DNA from: Polynucleobacter hallstattensis
GTDB taxonomy: Bacteria > Pseudomonadota > Gammaproteobacteria > Burkholderiales > Burkholderiaceae
Direction of reading: 5' to 3'
Length of the DNA: 64,000 nucleotides
Assembly: GCF_018881835.1 (NCBI RefSeq)
Contig: NZ_JACVPO010000001.1
Location: 372,001 to 436,000, forward strand
The notes beneath the pieces are model-generated. The model was given only the letters and a program-made list of their open reading frames with translations. It had not been told where the DNA came from and did no database searches. Shown here piece after piece: positions 53,848 to 62,848 of the stretch. Position numbers and translations under genes: made by a program. Numbering within the stretch: position 1 is the stretch's first letter; every line of letters begins with the position of its first letter.

Positions 53848-54915
53848 CTACTTAGTTTCTTTAACCAATCTGTCACCCTTAGGTTGCAGAGGTCGTGCAT
53901 TCATCGGATAAATGCGATCAAAATTCTTTACTTGAGCCTCGCTAATGTAAATTGGATTTTTGAGTACAAGCCAGAGAACGTTTTCAGTACACGGCGGCGT
54001 TGTTAAAGATCCCATGTAAGTGAAGTAGCTTCTATCTGTTGGCAATATTTGATTGATATCAATCATGACGCCAGGAGTTTCGGCTTTGCCTTTGACCAAT
54101 GGAACGTTGTTCCAAAGAGTGCTAATAAGAGAATTCTCTTTTGCAGCATCCTCGCCCCACCAGTATTTTCTGAGCGCTACTGGTTTCACAGTACTCAATA
54201 AAACCGCCACTACTGCTAGACTACCATCATGATGCTGATGCACTAAATGTGCCACCATATCACTACGCTCACCATTAATTGCCTCTTCGCCAGGTTTGTG
54301 AAAGTGAAACTGAACCAGTCGATATTGCCTACCATCTACCATCAAATTACTGCCTTCGCCGTAATTCACCATGATGGTATGGCCGTTATCGATAATAGTC
54401 AGAGGCGATGCCCTGTAAATAAACTCTATTGGGTTTAATTCTGCTTTGACAGCCCTATCAATATTGATGTTGATAGGAGATTGGCTCTTTCCCTTAAGGC
54501 AAGCTAAATTATCTTTACTTAAATTACCCCAATTATCTGGACCACCTGGTCCATCAAAATAGGTCCAATGATGAGTATGTATGTCTTTTTCGACGGGCTT
54601 GGTAGATGGCTTAGCTACGGACTTTGGCTTCACCTCTGCAGAGATCATGGCAGTGCTGTTAACAGCCAGATCACTAGTTCGGATAATGATGTCACCAGAC
54701 CCTTTGTTAATTTTACTAGTCAATGCCTTGCTCATCTCTTCGTCACTGGAAGGGGATGGGGATACAGTAACCTTGGCTTTATCAGCTATCTTCTCAACTT
54801 TATTTACTGTATTGGGGGTTGGCGCAGGATCGGAGCCCATTACCGGCTGCGTCAGCACAAGGCTAATAGCTAGGGCTATGACCATAGCAAAGGGACTGAG
54901 GATTCTATTCATCAT
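53848..54915 (-). CDS. Alpha-class carbonic anhydrase, exported
   Basis: The 355-residue precursor has a signal peptide, a 100-residue low-complexity region rich in S, K, P and T, and a full alpha-carbonic anhydrase domain. HHWTYFDGPGGPDNWGNL and SQSPININI open it; the zinc histidines are visible in FHFHKPGEE and MVAHLVHQHHDG, and TYMGSLTTPPCTENVLW is the signature end. It interconverts CO2 and bicarbonate in the periplasm. Its place inside a flagellar gene run is unusual; effects on local pH at the stators can only be guessed. Confidence 0.92.
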   Translation of the reverse strand: MMNRILSPFAMVIALAISLVLTQPVMGSDPAPTPNTVNKVEKIADKAKVTVSPSPSSDEEMSKALTSKINKGSGDIIIRTSDLAVNSTAMISAEVKPKSVAKPSTKPVEKDIHTHHWTYFDGPGGPDNWGNLSKDNLACLKGKSQSPININIDRAVKAELNPIEFIYRASPLTIIDNGHTIMVNYGEGSNLMVDGRQYRLVQFHFHKPGEEAINGERSDMVAHLVHQHHDGSLAVVAVLLSTVKPVALRKYWWGEDAAKENSLISTLWNNVPLVKGKAETPGVMIDINQILPTDRSYFTYMGSLTTPPCTENVLWLVLKNPIYISEAQVKNFDRIYPMNARPLQPKGDRLVKETK

Positions 54916-55062
54916 GATCCTGCTTACGGCAATATTTGTAATTTCGTTTAAGAAAGATTTACAAATATATTTTCAGATGACTCGAATATCTACCTTAGAA
55001 GCACTAATTTAAGCGCCTTATCAACAGATTGGCCAGTAGAAACTGTCAGCGGGTGCTAATTC

Positions 55063-55824
55063 TTACTTCTTAACAGGTCTTTTAGCTGGAGTGGTCGGCA
55101 CTACATTACTGGAACTTGGTAGTGGATCTATCTGAGGTGTACGGCTATTACCAAACATCCACTCACACTTCATCAAGCCAGCAGTATCTTGCCGGCTATC
55201 GAGCGGTGTTGACTGTTTTAATGCAACCTCAAGGGCTGCATCAGTTGGTGGCGGGGTTAAATCATTACTGGTATACCATTTGAGAAACCGTTGATACCAA
55301 CCTGCTTTGGGCATCTTACCAGGATCGGCATAATAATTAGAGCTGCAAATTTGCAACCTTCTTTCAATTTCACTCGCTGGCAAATAGTAGCCTTCAATTA
55401 ATAAATCGGCTATCTTCCCATTGCAACGAGCCCAACTGGCCAACTCTATTTTGGCTCCCGTTGTATTCGATTCAGGCTTCTCCAATACAAGTGAGTCAAT
55501 TTCACATTGCATGCGTTGACCACGTATTTTTAGCTTCTTGCATGTTTCAGGGCCAGTATCAGCATATGGATCATTTTTATTCGTCGCAGTTGAAAAAGGG
55601 AATTTCTTGTCACATTCATCGGGGCCATCAGTCGCTTGATTTAATGAGTTTTGTCCTAACAATATTTGCTCTTTTGGAGTAAGCCCTTCCTCAACTGAAA
55701 TCGTTATTGAGCTGGGCTTATCAGATGAATCTAGGGTCTGACAGCCTACAGAACAGCTAGCAATTATGAATAAAGTACTACCTGCAAATTGAATCAGAGA
55801 TTTTATGTTGAACTTATTTCGCAT
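55063..55824 (-). CDS. Putative lipoprotein, 253 aa
   Basis: From ATG 55824 the product starts MRNKFNIKSLIQFAGSTLFI and continues IIASC, a possible lipobox. The mature part is rich in cysteines (about eight), including DECDKKFPF, ETCKKLKIRGQRMQCEID and ARCNGKIAD. The ATG lies inside the last codons of fliR, so the genes are coupled; the frame is open 15 codons further. Family unknown. Confidence 0.6.
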   Translation of the reverse strand: MRNKFNIKSLIQFAGSTLFIIASCSVGCQTLDSSDKPSSITISVEEGLTPKEQILLGQNSLNQATDGPDECDKKFPFSTATNKNDPYADTGPETCKKLKIRGQRMQCEIDSLVLEKPESNTTGAKIELASWARCNGKIADLLIEGYYLPASEIERRLQICSSNYYADPGKMPKAGWYQRFLKWYTSNDLTPPPTDAALEVALKQSTPLDSRQDTAGLMKCEWMFGNSRTPQIDPLPSSSNVVPTTPAKRPVKK

Positions 55825-56599
55825 TGGGTGTCTCCAAACCTTGACGGATAAGTTGTAAAGGATTTTCAAGAGAGCGCTCTAAAATAAACTGCAGATCTGG
55901 CAAGATCAAAAAAATAACCAAAAAGGCCAAAGGTATGCTGACCGCAAACCCTACAGAAAATAAATTCATTTGTGGGCTAGTTCTTCCTAGAAATGCTTGA
56001 ATTAAATTGAACATCATATAAACCAGTAGTACAGGCATTGATAGTATTAATCCTAAACGAAATGATGCGGAAAATAAATCTATCAATCCTTTAGAAGTCC
56101 ATGCTTGAGGCCAAATTCCTAATGGTACTGTTTTAAAGCTACTTAAGACCAAATCGATCAACACTAAATGAATATTGAGCGTGAATGCAAGCGCCAAAAC
56201 CACTAAGCCCAAAAACTGTGATACCAAACCAGATGCTAAAGAAGGATCGAAAAAGTTAGTAGATGCAAAACTAAAGCCAGCTAAAAAAGAGAGTACTTCT
56301 GCTGCAATATCGACCACCATAAATGCTATGCGAACCGCAAATCCAATGAAAGCGCCAATAGCCAACTCAATCGCCGAAGCAAAAAAAGTAATACTCCCGG
56401 GGTATGGAATTTTTTCAGTTCCCAGTAGCGGCAGAAGATAAATACCAAATGCCAAAGCGACGAATAGACGAAACTGTAACGGAATTGTTCTTAAGGCGAA
56501 CATGGGTGCAGTCAAAAGAAGTCCAAAAACTCTTAACGAGGCGAACATAAAGATCGCCATATATTGCTCAATTTGAAGGCCGCTGATAGTCAACATCAA
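55814..56599 (-). CDS. fliR: Flagellar export gate protein FliR
   Basis: The 261-residue membrane protein has about six hydrophobic segments and FliR landmarks (RVFGLLLTAPMFALRTIPLQ then FRLF; FFDPSLASGLVSQFLGL; FLGRTSPQMNLFSVGFAVSI). It forms the export gate with FliP and FliQ. It starts next to the fliQ stop. Confidence 0.94.
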   Translation of the reverse strand: MMLTISGLQIEQYMAIFMFASLRVFGLLLTAPMFALRTIPLQFRLFVALAFGIYLLPLLGTEKIPYPGSITFFASAIELAIGAFIGFAVRIAFMVVDIAAEVLSFLAGFSFASTNFFDPSLASGLVSQFLGLVVLALAFTLNIHLVLIDLVLSSFKTVPLGIWPQAWTSKGLIDLFSASFRLGLILSMPVLLVYMMFNLIQAFLGRTSPQMNLFSVGFAVSIPLAFLVIFLILPDLQFILERSLENPLQLIRQGLETPNAK

Positions 56600-56869
56600 T
56601 TAACTTACCAAGCCTGGTATGCGCGCAAAGAGCTCTCTCATATAGTCTGTAAACAACGATAGAGTGACGGGCCCAGCGATCATAACAACGGCAGCAAATA
56701 CAATAAGCTTTGGAATGAACGCAACTGTGGACTCATTTACAGAGGTAGCTGCTTGCAAAATACCAATGATTAGTCCCACAACCAATAATGCCATGAGTAT
56801 AGGCCCCGCCAAAACTGCGACCATCCTCAAGGCCTGATAAACCAAATCGAGAACGACCCCACTCTCCAT
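56600..56869 (-). CDS. fliQ: Flagellar export gate protein FliQ
   Basis: The 89-residue protein has two membrane helices and the conserved VGLIIGILQAATSVNESTVA then FIPKLIVFAAVV. Order fliP-fliQ-fliR is standard. Confidence 0.95.
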   Translation of the reverse strand: MESGVVLDLVYQALRMVAVLAGPILMALLVVGLIIGILQAATSVNESTVAFIPKLIVFAAVVMIAGPVTLSLFTDYMRELFARIPGLVS

Positions 56870-56874
56870 GGCAA

Positions 56875-57621
56875 TTAATTAATATAACTTTGGACTAATG
56901 AGGTCGAGAGTAAGACCCAACCATCTGCCAAGGTAAATACAATCAACTTCAGTGGCAAGGAAAACATCATCGGCGAAACCATCACCATACCTAGAGAGGT
57001 TAAGATGCTGGCAACTGCAAAATCAATGACCAAAAATGGCAGGAAGATAATGAAGCCAATTAAAAAACCTGTCTTAATCTCTGAAATCGCAAATGCTGGG
57101 ATCAAAACCGTGAACGGAACTTCTTCACGTGCTTCAATTTCTTTTCCGTACAATTTGACGAATAAATTCAAATCGTCCTTACGCGTTTGTTTCAACATAA
57201 ATTCTTTTAAGGGCTTTGATCCAATTTCTACCGCCTGGGGAAAAGCCAACTTACCTACGGAATATGGTTGATAAGCATTTTTATACATTGAATCAAATAC
57301 TGGATTCATAATAAATAAAGTTAGGAACAACGAAAGCCCTATTAATACAATGTTAGGTGGCATAGTGGTTAAACCTAGTGCCTGACGTAACAAAGAAAAC
57401 ACAATCAAAATCCTTGTAAAACTAGTCATTAAAATTAAAGCTGCAGGCAAAAAACTCAATGCTGTGAGAGCTAAAACCGTTTCAACAGGCACTGAATAAG
57501 TTGTACCACCACTGACCTGCTTTGTAGTCACTAGCGGTAAAGTTTGACTCCACGCTATGAATGGGAAAAATCCAAGTACTCCTATTACCCCGGTGATATA
57601 AAAGGTAATCTTATTTTTCAA
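56875..57621 (-). CDS. fliP: Flagellar export gate protein FliP
   Basis: The 248-residue protein has a cleavable signal peptide, MTSFTRILIVFSLLRQALGL then TTMPPNIVLIGL, and the conserved LIPAFAISEIKTGFLIGFII then FLPFLVIDFAVAS. It forms the pentameric gate core. The start overlaps fliO by 4 bases. Confidence 0.95.
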   Translation of the reverse strand: MKNKITFYITGVIGVLGFFPFIAWSQTLPLVTTKQVSGGTTYSVPVETVLALTALSFLPAALILMTSFTRILIVFSLLRQALGLTTMPPNIVLIGLSLFLTLFIMNPVFDSMYKNAYQPYSVGKLAFPQAVEIGSKPLKEFMLKQTRKDDLNLFVKLYGKEIEAREEVPFTVLIPAFAISEIKTGFLIGFIIFLPFLVIDFAVASILTSLGMVMVSPMMFSLPLKLIVFTLADGWVLLSTSLVQSYIN

Positions 57622-57956
57622 CCGATTTTCCTTTTGACCAAAGCACGTAACTGATTGGCAAAGTCGACGCTACTGGGTTGCGGCTTCATGTGGGCCACAT
57701 CTTCAGGATCTAATTCAATCAATAGATTAATTTGGGTCGGAGTATGCCCAATCACCAAGATACGATTAAGTATATTCACAATAATTACACGCTCTCTAGG
57801 GCCTAAAGCTTGTTGAGCCAAGATCATTACATGAGGATTATTTGCACGCACTGCAGAGTCACGTTTGACTAAATAGGCAACTACCCAAATTAGTGCGGCA
57901 GCAAGTGCCAGCCAGACGAATGAGAAAAGCAACATGCCTCCAACCGAGGTACCCAT
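57618..57956 (-). CDS. fliO: Flagellar protein FliO
   Basis: The 112-residue protein has one membrane helix (residues 8-28) and a cytoplasmic domain with QQALGPRERVIIVNI and LVIGHTPTQINLL. FliO assists assembly of the FliP complex. Location between fliN and fliP supports the call. Confidence 0.9.
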   Translation of the reverse strand: MGTSVGGMLLFSFVWLALAAALIWVVAYLVKRDSAVRANNPHVMILAQQALGPRERVIIVNILNRILVIGHTPTQINLLIELDPEDVAHMKPQPSSVDFANQLRALVKRKIG

Positions 57957-57961
57957 TTAAA

Positions 57962-58339
57962 TCAACGATTAATTTTACGCAGACGCTCTGCGGGAGTCAC
58001 AATATCGGTTAAGCGGATACCATAACGATCATTCACGATAACCACTTCACCTTGTGCTACTAAGCAACCATTCACCACAACTTCTAGTGGCTCTCCAGCC
58101 AGAATATCTAACTCGATCACAGAGCCGTAAGTGAGATTTAAGAGATTACGGATTTGCATTTTTGCACGTCCAAGTTCGACTGTGACCTGAACCGGTACAT
58201 CCATCACTAAATCGATATCATTAAAATCTGCACCGGTTTTTGCGCCATCTTCTAAGTTGTTAAATGTAGCCTTACGAAGGGAACCAGATACATCAGCGCT
58301 TGTGAGCGTTTTCGCTAAATCATTATCGTTTTCAGCCAT
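57962..58339 (-). CDS. fliN: Flagellar motor switch protein FliN
   Basis: The 125-residue protein carries the SpoA domain VMDVPVQVTVELGRAKMQIR then NLLNLTYGSVIELD and VNGCLVAQGEVVIVNDRYGI then RLTDI. It forms the bottom of the C-ring and binds FliH. The acidic N-tail is normal. Confidence 0.95.
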   Translation of the reverse strand: MAENDNDLAKTLTSADVSGSLRKATFNNLEDGAKTGADFNDIDLVMDVPVQVTVELGRAKMQIRNLLNLTYGSVIELDILAGEPLEVVVNGCLVAQGEVVIVNDRYGIRLTDIVTPAERLRKINR

Positions 58340-58383
58340 CTTGATCCTCTTTAATCTCTTCTATGCCTGCTTGATACTTGGGT

Positions 58384-59490
58384 TTATTTGGGGTCCAGCT
58401 CATCCGCAAGCTGACCTATTGTATCGCTTGAGGCGTCCCTTTTATTGGACTCAGTAGTCGGCATCGGCGCAAAAGACTGAGGATGCTCTCCCGGCTGCTC
58501 GTACAACTCCCCTTTTTCCGCACTTCGCATCATACTCGGACCCAAGCGTGCCTTTTCTAGCGGGCTTTTTAGGAATTCTGCAGGATGTTGAATCGTACTC
58601 ACTTTGACAGAATAGCGACCTTCTTTTACACCATACTGCCCCTTAATCACAGGCAAACCATCAACATAAACAGTCACTGGATCATTAATTTCAATAGGAA
58701 TAATGTCTCCCACTGATAGAGATGTAATCTCACGTAATAGCATCTGCTTACGAGCCAATACAGCGACGGCAGTCACTGGAGCTTCGTGGACTTGATCATT
58801 TAATAAATTAGTCCAATGCTCATCCGGTTCACTTGCAAAGCCTTGCATATTGTTATAAAGAATGGCTTTAATAGGTTCCATTACCCAAAATGGAATACAA
58901 AGGTCGACATCACCAGGTCTGCCGTTAATCTCAATGGTAAATTTGGAATGAAGCACCATCTCCCCTGGGGAGGTAATCTTCGCAAATCCAAAATTAGTCT
59001 CTTGGCGCATGAAATCAAACTTGATTTCATATACCGCTTTCCAAGCCTTCTCGTAGTCATTTAGAAGTGCATCGACTAAGCGACGAATGATGCGCAACTC
59101 AGTAGGGGTGTATTCGCGTAAGCTCAGTCTGGGCGCTAATCGTCCTTCGCCACCAAACATATTGTCAATCGCGATATAGACAACTCCAGGGTCAACAATC
59201 CAGCACCCCACCCCGCGCAAAGGACGGATACCAACAATATTAATATTTGTCCGCTCAGGAAATTCAGATACAAATTGCTCGTAGCTTTTGACGCTCGGCA
59301 TATGCATTTGCACCTCAATGGGTGCTCGAATCATATTAAATAAGGATAAACGAACCGCCCGGCAAAAACGCTCGTGAATCAGCTCCAATGTCGGCATGCG
59401 CCGACGAGCAATAATCTTCGATTTGTCGAACATGGACTGCTGATCTTCAGCTGCAATGTTCATCTCGACATTGATTGCTCCTGTCGCCAT
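58384..59490 (-). CDS. fliM: Flagellar motor switch protein FliM
   Basis: The 368-residue protein has the FliM middle domain (FCRAVRLSLFNMIRAPIEVQ; IVGIRPLRGVGCWIVDPGVV; YTPTELRIIRRLVDALLNDY) and a C-terminal SpoA domain. The N-terminus includes AAEDQQSMFDKSKI in place of a clear LSQDEIDALL CheY-P motif, so CheY binding may be weaker or altered. The C-tail of about 45 residues is longer than usual. Confidence 0.93.
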   Translation of the reverse strand: MATGAINVEMNIAAEDQQSMFDKSKIIARRRMPTLELIHERFCRAVRLSLFNMIRAPIEVQMHMPSVKSYEQFVSEFPERTNINIVGIRPLRGVGCWIVDPGVVYIAIDNMFGGEGRLAPRLSLREYTPTELRIIRRLVDALLNDYEKAWKAVYEIKFDFMRQETNFGFAKITSPGEMVLHSKFTIEINGRPGDVDLCIPFWVMEPIKAILYNNMQGFASEPDEHWTNLLNDQVHEAPVTAVAVLARKQMLLREITSLSVGDIIPIEINDPVTVYVDGLPVIKGQYGVKEGRYSVKVSTIQHPAEFLKSPLEKARLGPSMMRSAEKGELYEQPGEHPQSFAPMPTTESNKRDASSDTIGQLADELDPK

Positions 59491-59521
59491 ATCTTCCTAA
59501 GTGGTCTGTCTTGCCCTCATT

Positions 59522-60259
59522 TTACTGCATTACAAAGGTATTGAATAGTACGGCCTGAACTGGAAGATCCATCTCAGTAACATTCCAAAATTCTGCCGCA
59601 GCCCTAGCAGCCTCGCCAGTAATCTTTTGACCTGAAGAAGTTTCTTTTGGTACAGCACCTATTCTCTCTAAATTCTGAATATCAGCTGTTGATGGTTGTT
59701 GCTGGAGTATATAAATGGCAGTTAGCTGCGGCGCAATAATTGAATTAATTACCAATGCGACCTCGCGAGCCATCATCGTTTTACCCTCGACAGTTGCCAA
59801 CTCTTGCATTTGGCGTGAGGATAAAACCGTAATAACTTTATCCCTTATGACAGGCATAAACTTCTTGATTTTATCTTCGGTGGACCCATCATTTGTTCTG
59901 AGAACCATCTTAGTCTGCAAATAATGCTCGCCTCCTCTACCAGGCAGGTTTACGATCATTTCGTCTAGCGCAATATAAATTGGGGCAGCATTATCTTTGC
60001 GCTCCATCAATTGCTTCTTCAAAATATTTTCAGGGCGTTTATCTTCAGCTTCTTGCTGTCTTTTAAGCTCAGCGTTATGTTGCATATAGAAATAGCCACC
60101 AACCGCTCCGGCCAGCACTACTACCAAGCCTATGATCAAAAACAGCATTTTTTTGCTTTTAGGCTTTTCTTCTTCTATCTCTATCTTCTCTACGACTGGT
60201 GGGGGTGGTAGCCCGCCATTGACATCTAAGGTAGGCTCTACGCGTTCTTCATCAGCCAT
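59522..60259 (-). CDS. fliL: Flagellar basal body protein FliL
   Basis: The 245-residue protein has a cytoplasmic N-terminus rich in P, E and K, one membrane helix (about 36-55, LFLIIGLVVVLAGAVGGYFY), and a periplasmic FliL domain with LDEMIVNLPGRGGEHYLQTK and IRDKVITVLSSRQMQELATV. A C-terminal extension of about 55 residues exceeds the usual length of about 160. FliL supports stators at the motor. Confidence 0.88.
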   Translation of the reverse strand: MADEERVEPTLDVNGGLPPPPVVEKIEIEEEKPKSKKMLFLIIGLVVVLAGAVGGYFYMQHNAELKRQQEAEDKRPENILKKQLMERKDNAAPIYIALDEMIVNLPGRGGEHYLQTKMVLRTNDGSTEDKIKKFMPVIRDKVITVLSSRQMQELATVEGKTMMAREVALVINSIIAPQLTAIYILQQQPSTADIQNLERIGAVPKETSSGQKITGEAARAAAEFWNVTEMDLPVQAVLFNTFVMQ

Positions 60260-60285
60260 GCTAATTCCCTTTATTTTTCATCATA

Positions 60286-62370
60286 TTAAGCAAACAGATG
60301 CACTGTTCCGCTAGCACTCGTATTATGACCCGAACCTATAAGATCTATTGTTGCAAGGTTTTTAGGGTTGGGATTCGTAGTCTGCTGGCTAGCATAATAG
60401 TCCTGACGGGCATTATTAAAGGATTGACCTGACGCCTGTTGAGACTGGTTACCCTGCCTAAGATCAAGGGAAAGATTGAGGCCCATTTGAGCAAACTCTT
60501 GCTTTAAGTTTTGGCCGCCCTGATCGAGGCGAGATTTTGTTGCATCACTGGCACCCTCAACAATTAAGTGTGCATGGCCATTTTGATTAATTTGCAAATC
60601 AATCCGGATCGTACCTTGCTCCGGCGGTGTTAATTCAAACATTATGCGACCGCCACCAGACTTTGCAGCGCTCATAATTTCACTATGTAAGGGGCCACTC
60701 ACAAAAGAAGCCTCTGTTTGCTTGATTTGAAACTTTTGAAGAGCTTCTGAAGTCTGACTATCTAAGCGTGCAAGACCACTATATTGGGCGCTTAGGCTAT
60801 TAAGATCTTGACTAGCTAACTCATCTATTTTTTCAAGTTCTTTGTCGTGAAAATCAGATGCTAGGGTAATACGGGGCGCGACCTCAAGGCCTTTATTTTC
60901 TTTGGACGCTTGACCTGCATACAAAGGAATCAAGGAATTATCAGAATTCTTCATATTTTGCGAACTAATAATCGCAGAATTTTGATCCTTACTAATACTG
61001 CGACTATCTAGAGGCGGCGTAGAAAGTTTTTCAGCTACTCCTACGGTCGAAGTAGTGACAACTAAAGCAGGCTTAAGGTCTGAAGAAGATACTTGAGGGG
61101 ATGTTTGGCTAGTTTGGCCAGCTTGCGCCACTAAGCCCTTTAATTGCTCTAGGGCACTGGCTTGGGCAGTGTTGGTAGGTTGGGCTTGCTGCGCGAGATC
61201 CCGGATCGCACTAGCGAGCTCTGGGGTCAGCGTGATTTTAGGAGCTGGGCTAGCTGTTTGGCTAGTTTGGCCAGCTTGCGCCACTAAGCCCTTTAATTGC
61301 TCTAGGGCACTGGCTTGGGCAGTGTTGGTAGGTTGGGCTTGCTGCGCGAGATCCCGGATCGCACTAGCGAGCTCTGGGGTCAGCGTGATTTTAGGAGCTG
61401 GGCTAGCTGTTTGGCTAGTTTGGCCAGCTTGCGCCACTAAGCCCTTTAATTGCTCTAGGGCACTGGCTTGGGCAGTGTTGGTAGGTTGGGCTTGCTGCGC
61501 GAGATCCCGGATCGCACTAGCGAGCTCTGGGGTCAGCGTGATTTTAGGAGCTGGGCTAGCTGTTTGGCTAGTTTGGCCAGCTTGCGCCACTAAGCCCTTT
61601 AATTGCTCTAGGGCACTGGCTTGGGCAGTGTTGGTAGGTTGGGCTTGCTGCGCGAGATCCCGGATCGCACTAGCGAGCTCTGGGGTCAGCGTGATTTTAG
61701 GAGCTGGGCTAGCTGTTTGGCTAGTTTGGCCAGCTTGCGCCACTAAGCCCTTTAATTGCTCTAGGGCACTGGCTTGGGCAGTGTTGGTAGGTTGGGCTTG
61801 CTGCAGCATTTGCATTAACTGAGCTACTTGCGGATTTTGAGCGGCTAAGTTGTTCCCTTGTCCCGATTCCTTCATTGCTCTTGCAAGTGACTGCGTAATT
61901 AACTGGTTTTGCTGGGAGTCAATATTTTGACCTTTTAGACTTAAAGCGCTAGGCAAATTCAACCCAGCCATTGTTTTGCTTGAATCTACAGCATTCACTC
62001 CCAGGCCACTATTAAGCAATGGGTTACTTACAGTGGGTTGATTTACAACTGGACTAATCAGTCCTTGGGCTGCCAACTGAGCCGCCAGTAACTGCATGGG
62101 ATCGGTAATTTTTGCAGAATCTTTATCTTGCTTTGTAAATCCTGGCAAATTTTGCATACCTAAGGTACCCAAACCAGTTTTAGGACTGCTTAATTTGCCT
62201 GAATCTGTTCTCGCATCTAAGCGTGCCAGCATCTTTTGGTTCAAGGAAGACAAGAAAGTATCAAAACCAACAGGCATGGCAGAGCCGCCGGCAAGACTAC
62301 CCGGTTGAGCAATAGCCTCACTGAAGGGGCTAACTGCTGCTTGCATCTGTATTTGACTGACTGTTGGCAT
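60286..62370 (-). CDS. fliK: Flagellar hook-length control protein FliK, with internal repeats
   Basis: The 694-residue protein has a low-complexity Q/A/S/T-rich N-terminal ruler region and the conserved FliK C-terminal domain (GGRIMFELTPPEQGTIRIDL; AHLIVEGASDATKSRLDQGG). It measures hook length and signals the FlhB switch. Between residues about 190 and 425 a 51-residue unit is repeated four times and a fifth time in part, with practically identical DNA. Repeat number should change ruler length. A candidate sigma-54 site lies at 62400-62415 inside fliJ. Confidence 0.93.
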   Translation of the reverse strand: MPTVSQIQMQAAVSPFSEAIAQPGSLAGGSAMPVGFDTFLSSLNQKMLARLDARTDSGKLSSPKTGLGTLGMQNLPGFTKQDKDSAKITDPMQLLAAQLAAQGLISPVVNQPTVSNPLLNSGLGVNAVDSSKTMAGLNLPSALSLKGQNIDSQQNQLITQSLARAMKESGQGNNLAAQNPQVAQLMQMLQQAQPTNTAQASALEQLKGLVAQAGQTSQTASPAPKITLTPELASAIRDLAQQAQPTNTAQASALEQLKGLVAQAGQTSQTASPAPKITLTPELASAIRDLAQQAQPTNTAQASALEQLKGLVAQAGQTSQTASPAPKITLTPELASAIRDLAQQAQPTNTAQASALEQLKGLVAQAGQTSQTASPAPKITLTPELASAIRDLAQQAQPTNTAQASALEQLKGLVAQAGQTSQTSPQVSSSDLKPALVVTTSTVGVAEKLSTPPLDSRSISKDQNSAIISSQNMKNSDNSLIPLYAGQASKENKGLEVAPRITLASDFHDKELEKIDELASQDLNSLSAQYSGLARLDSQTSEALQKFQIKQTEASFVSGPLHSEIMSAAKSGGGRIMFELTPPEQGTIRIDLQINQNGHAHLIVEGASDATKSRLDQGGQNLKQEFAQMGLNLSLDLRQGNQSQQASGQSFNNARQDYYASQQTTNPNPKNLATIDLIGSGHNTSASGTVHLFA
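61102..61804. repeat. 153-bp tandem repeats in fliK, 4.6 units
   Basis: The word TGTTTGGCTAGTTTGGCC recurs from 61102 every 153 bases (61102, 61255, 61408, 61561, 61714). I see no differences between units 2-4 and little elsewhere, so the array is young. 153 is divisible by three, so unit change keeps the reading frame. Confidence 0.93.
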
Positions 62371-62396
62371 GCTTTCTCCAAATGGAACACTACCAA

Positions 62397-62843
62397 CTAT
62401 GCATCTTTCGTGCCAGTTTTATAACTCAGCCTTGCTGAGAAGTTATCTTCGAACTGGCTTAACTCTGCTTTAGCCAGCTTTATCTTGGCCTCTCGGTGCA
62501 TTTTGTCGACCAACTTTGATAGCCCTCGAGTACGCATTCTGGCCATAGTAGCTGTTTTTAGGGTCTCCTCAGAAGCTCTAGTCAAGCCCTGAATCTGTCC
62601 ATCCATCTCAATTGCGCTATGCAGTAACTTTTCTCTAAAGGCATTAGCGTCCTGAATAAATGCAACCGACGCTCCGCCCTTACCGCTGGCAAGCATTTGA
62701 GCTTCATAATCTTTAGCGTATTGAAGTACTTGATCTTTAAAGGCTTTTTGCTGGTTTACCTGACTGGCAACACGTTTTGCTCGCGCCATAGCTTGATCTT
62801 CCCGTATTTTGGCTAAGCGATGGAGGAGCTCTATGGCATTCAT
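62397..62843 (-). CDS. fliJ: Flagellar protein FliJ
   Basis: The 148-residue protein is wholly helical and coiled-coil (LHRLAKIREDQAMARAKRVA; FKDQVLQYAKDYEAQML; LSKLVDKMHREAKIKLAKAE). FliJ is the stalk of the FliI export ATPase and a chaperone escort. It lies 5 bases downstream of fliI. Confidence 0.9.
   Translation of the reverse strand: MNAIELLHRLAKIREDQAMARAKRVASQVNQQKAFKDQVLQYAKDYEAQMLASGKGGASVAFIQDANAFREKLLHSAIEMDGQIQGLTRASEETLKTATMARMRTRGLSKLVDKMHREAKIKLAKAELSQFEDNFSARLSYKTGTKDA
62400..62415 (-). promoter_or_regulatory. Candidate sigma-54 promoter ahead of fliK
   Basis: On the minus strand the site reads TGGCACGAAAGATGCA. It keeps the -24 GG and -12 GC at the right spacing, with one mismatch (ATGC for TTGC). 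It overlaps the end of fliJ and would start transcription about 20 bases before fliK. It may be chance, since the stretch is coding. Confidence 0.4.
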
Positions 62844-62848
62844 CAGAT

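Noticed and set aside
61102..61804. Regular repeats that could suggest a CRISPR array
   Set aside because: Repeats of 153 bp are contiguous with no variable spacers and lie in frame inside fliK.
61169..61822. 217-codon plus-strand open frame over the fliK repeats
   Set aside because: It is the mirror frame of the fliK tandem repeat; its W/C/A-rich repeated sequence has no protein family look and no ribosome site.
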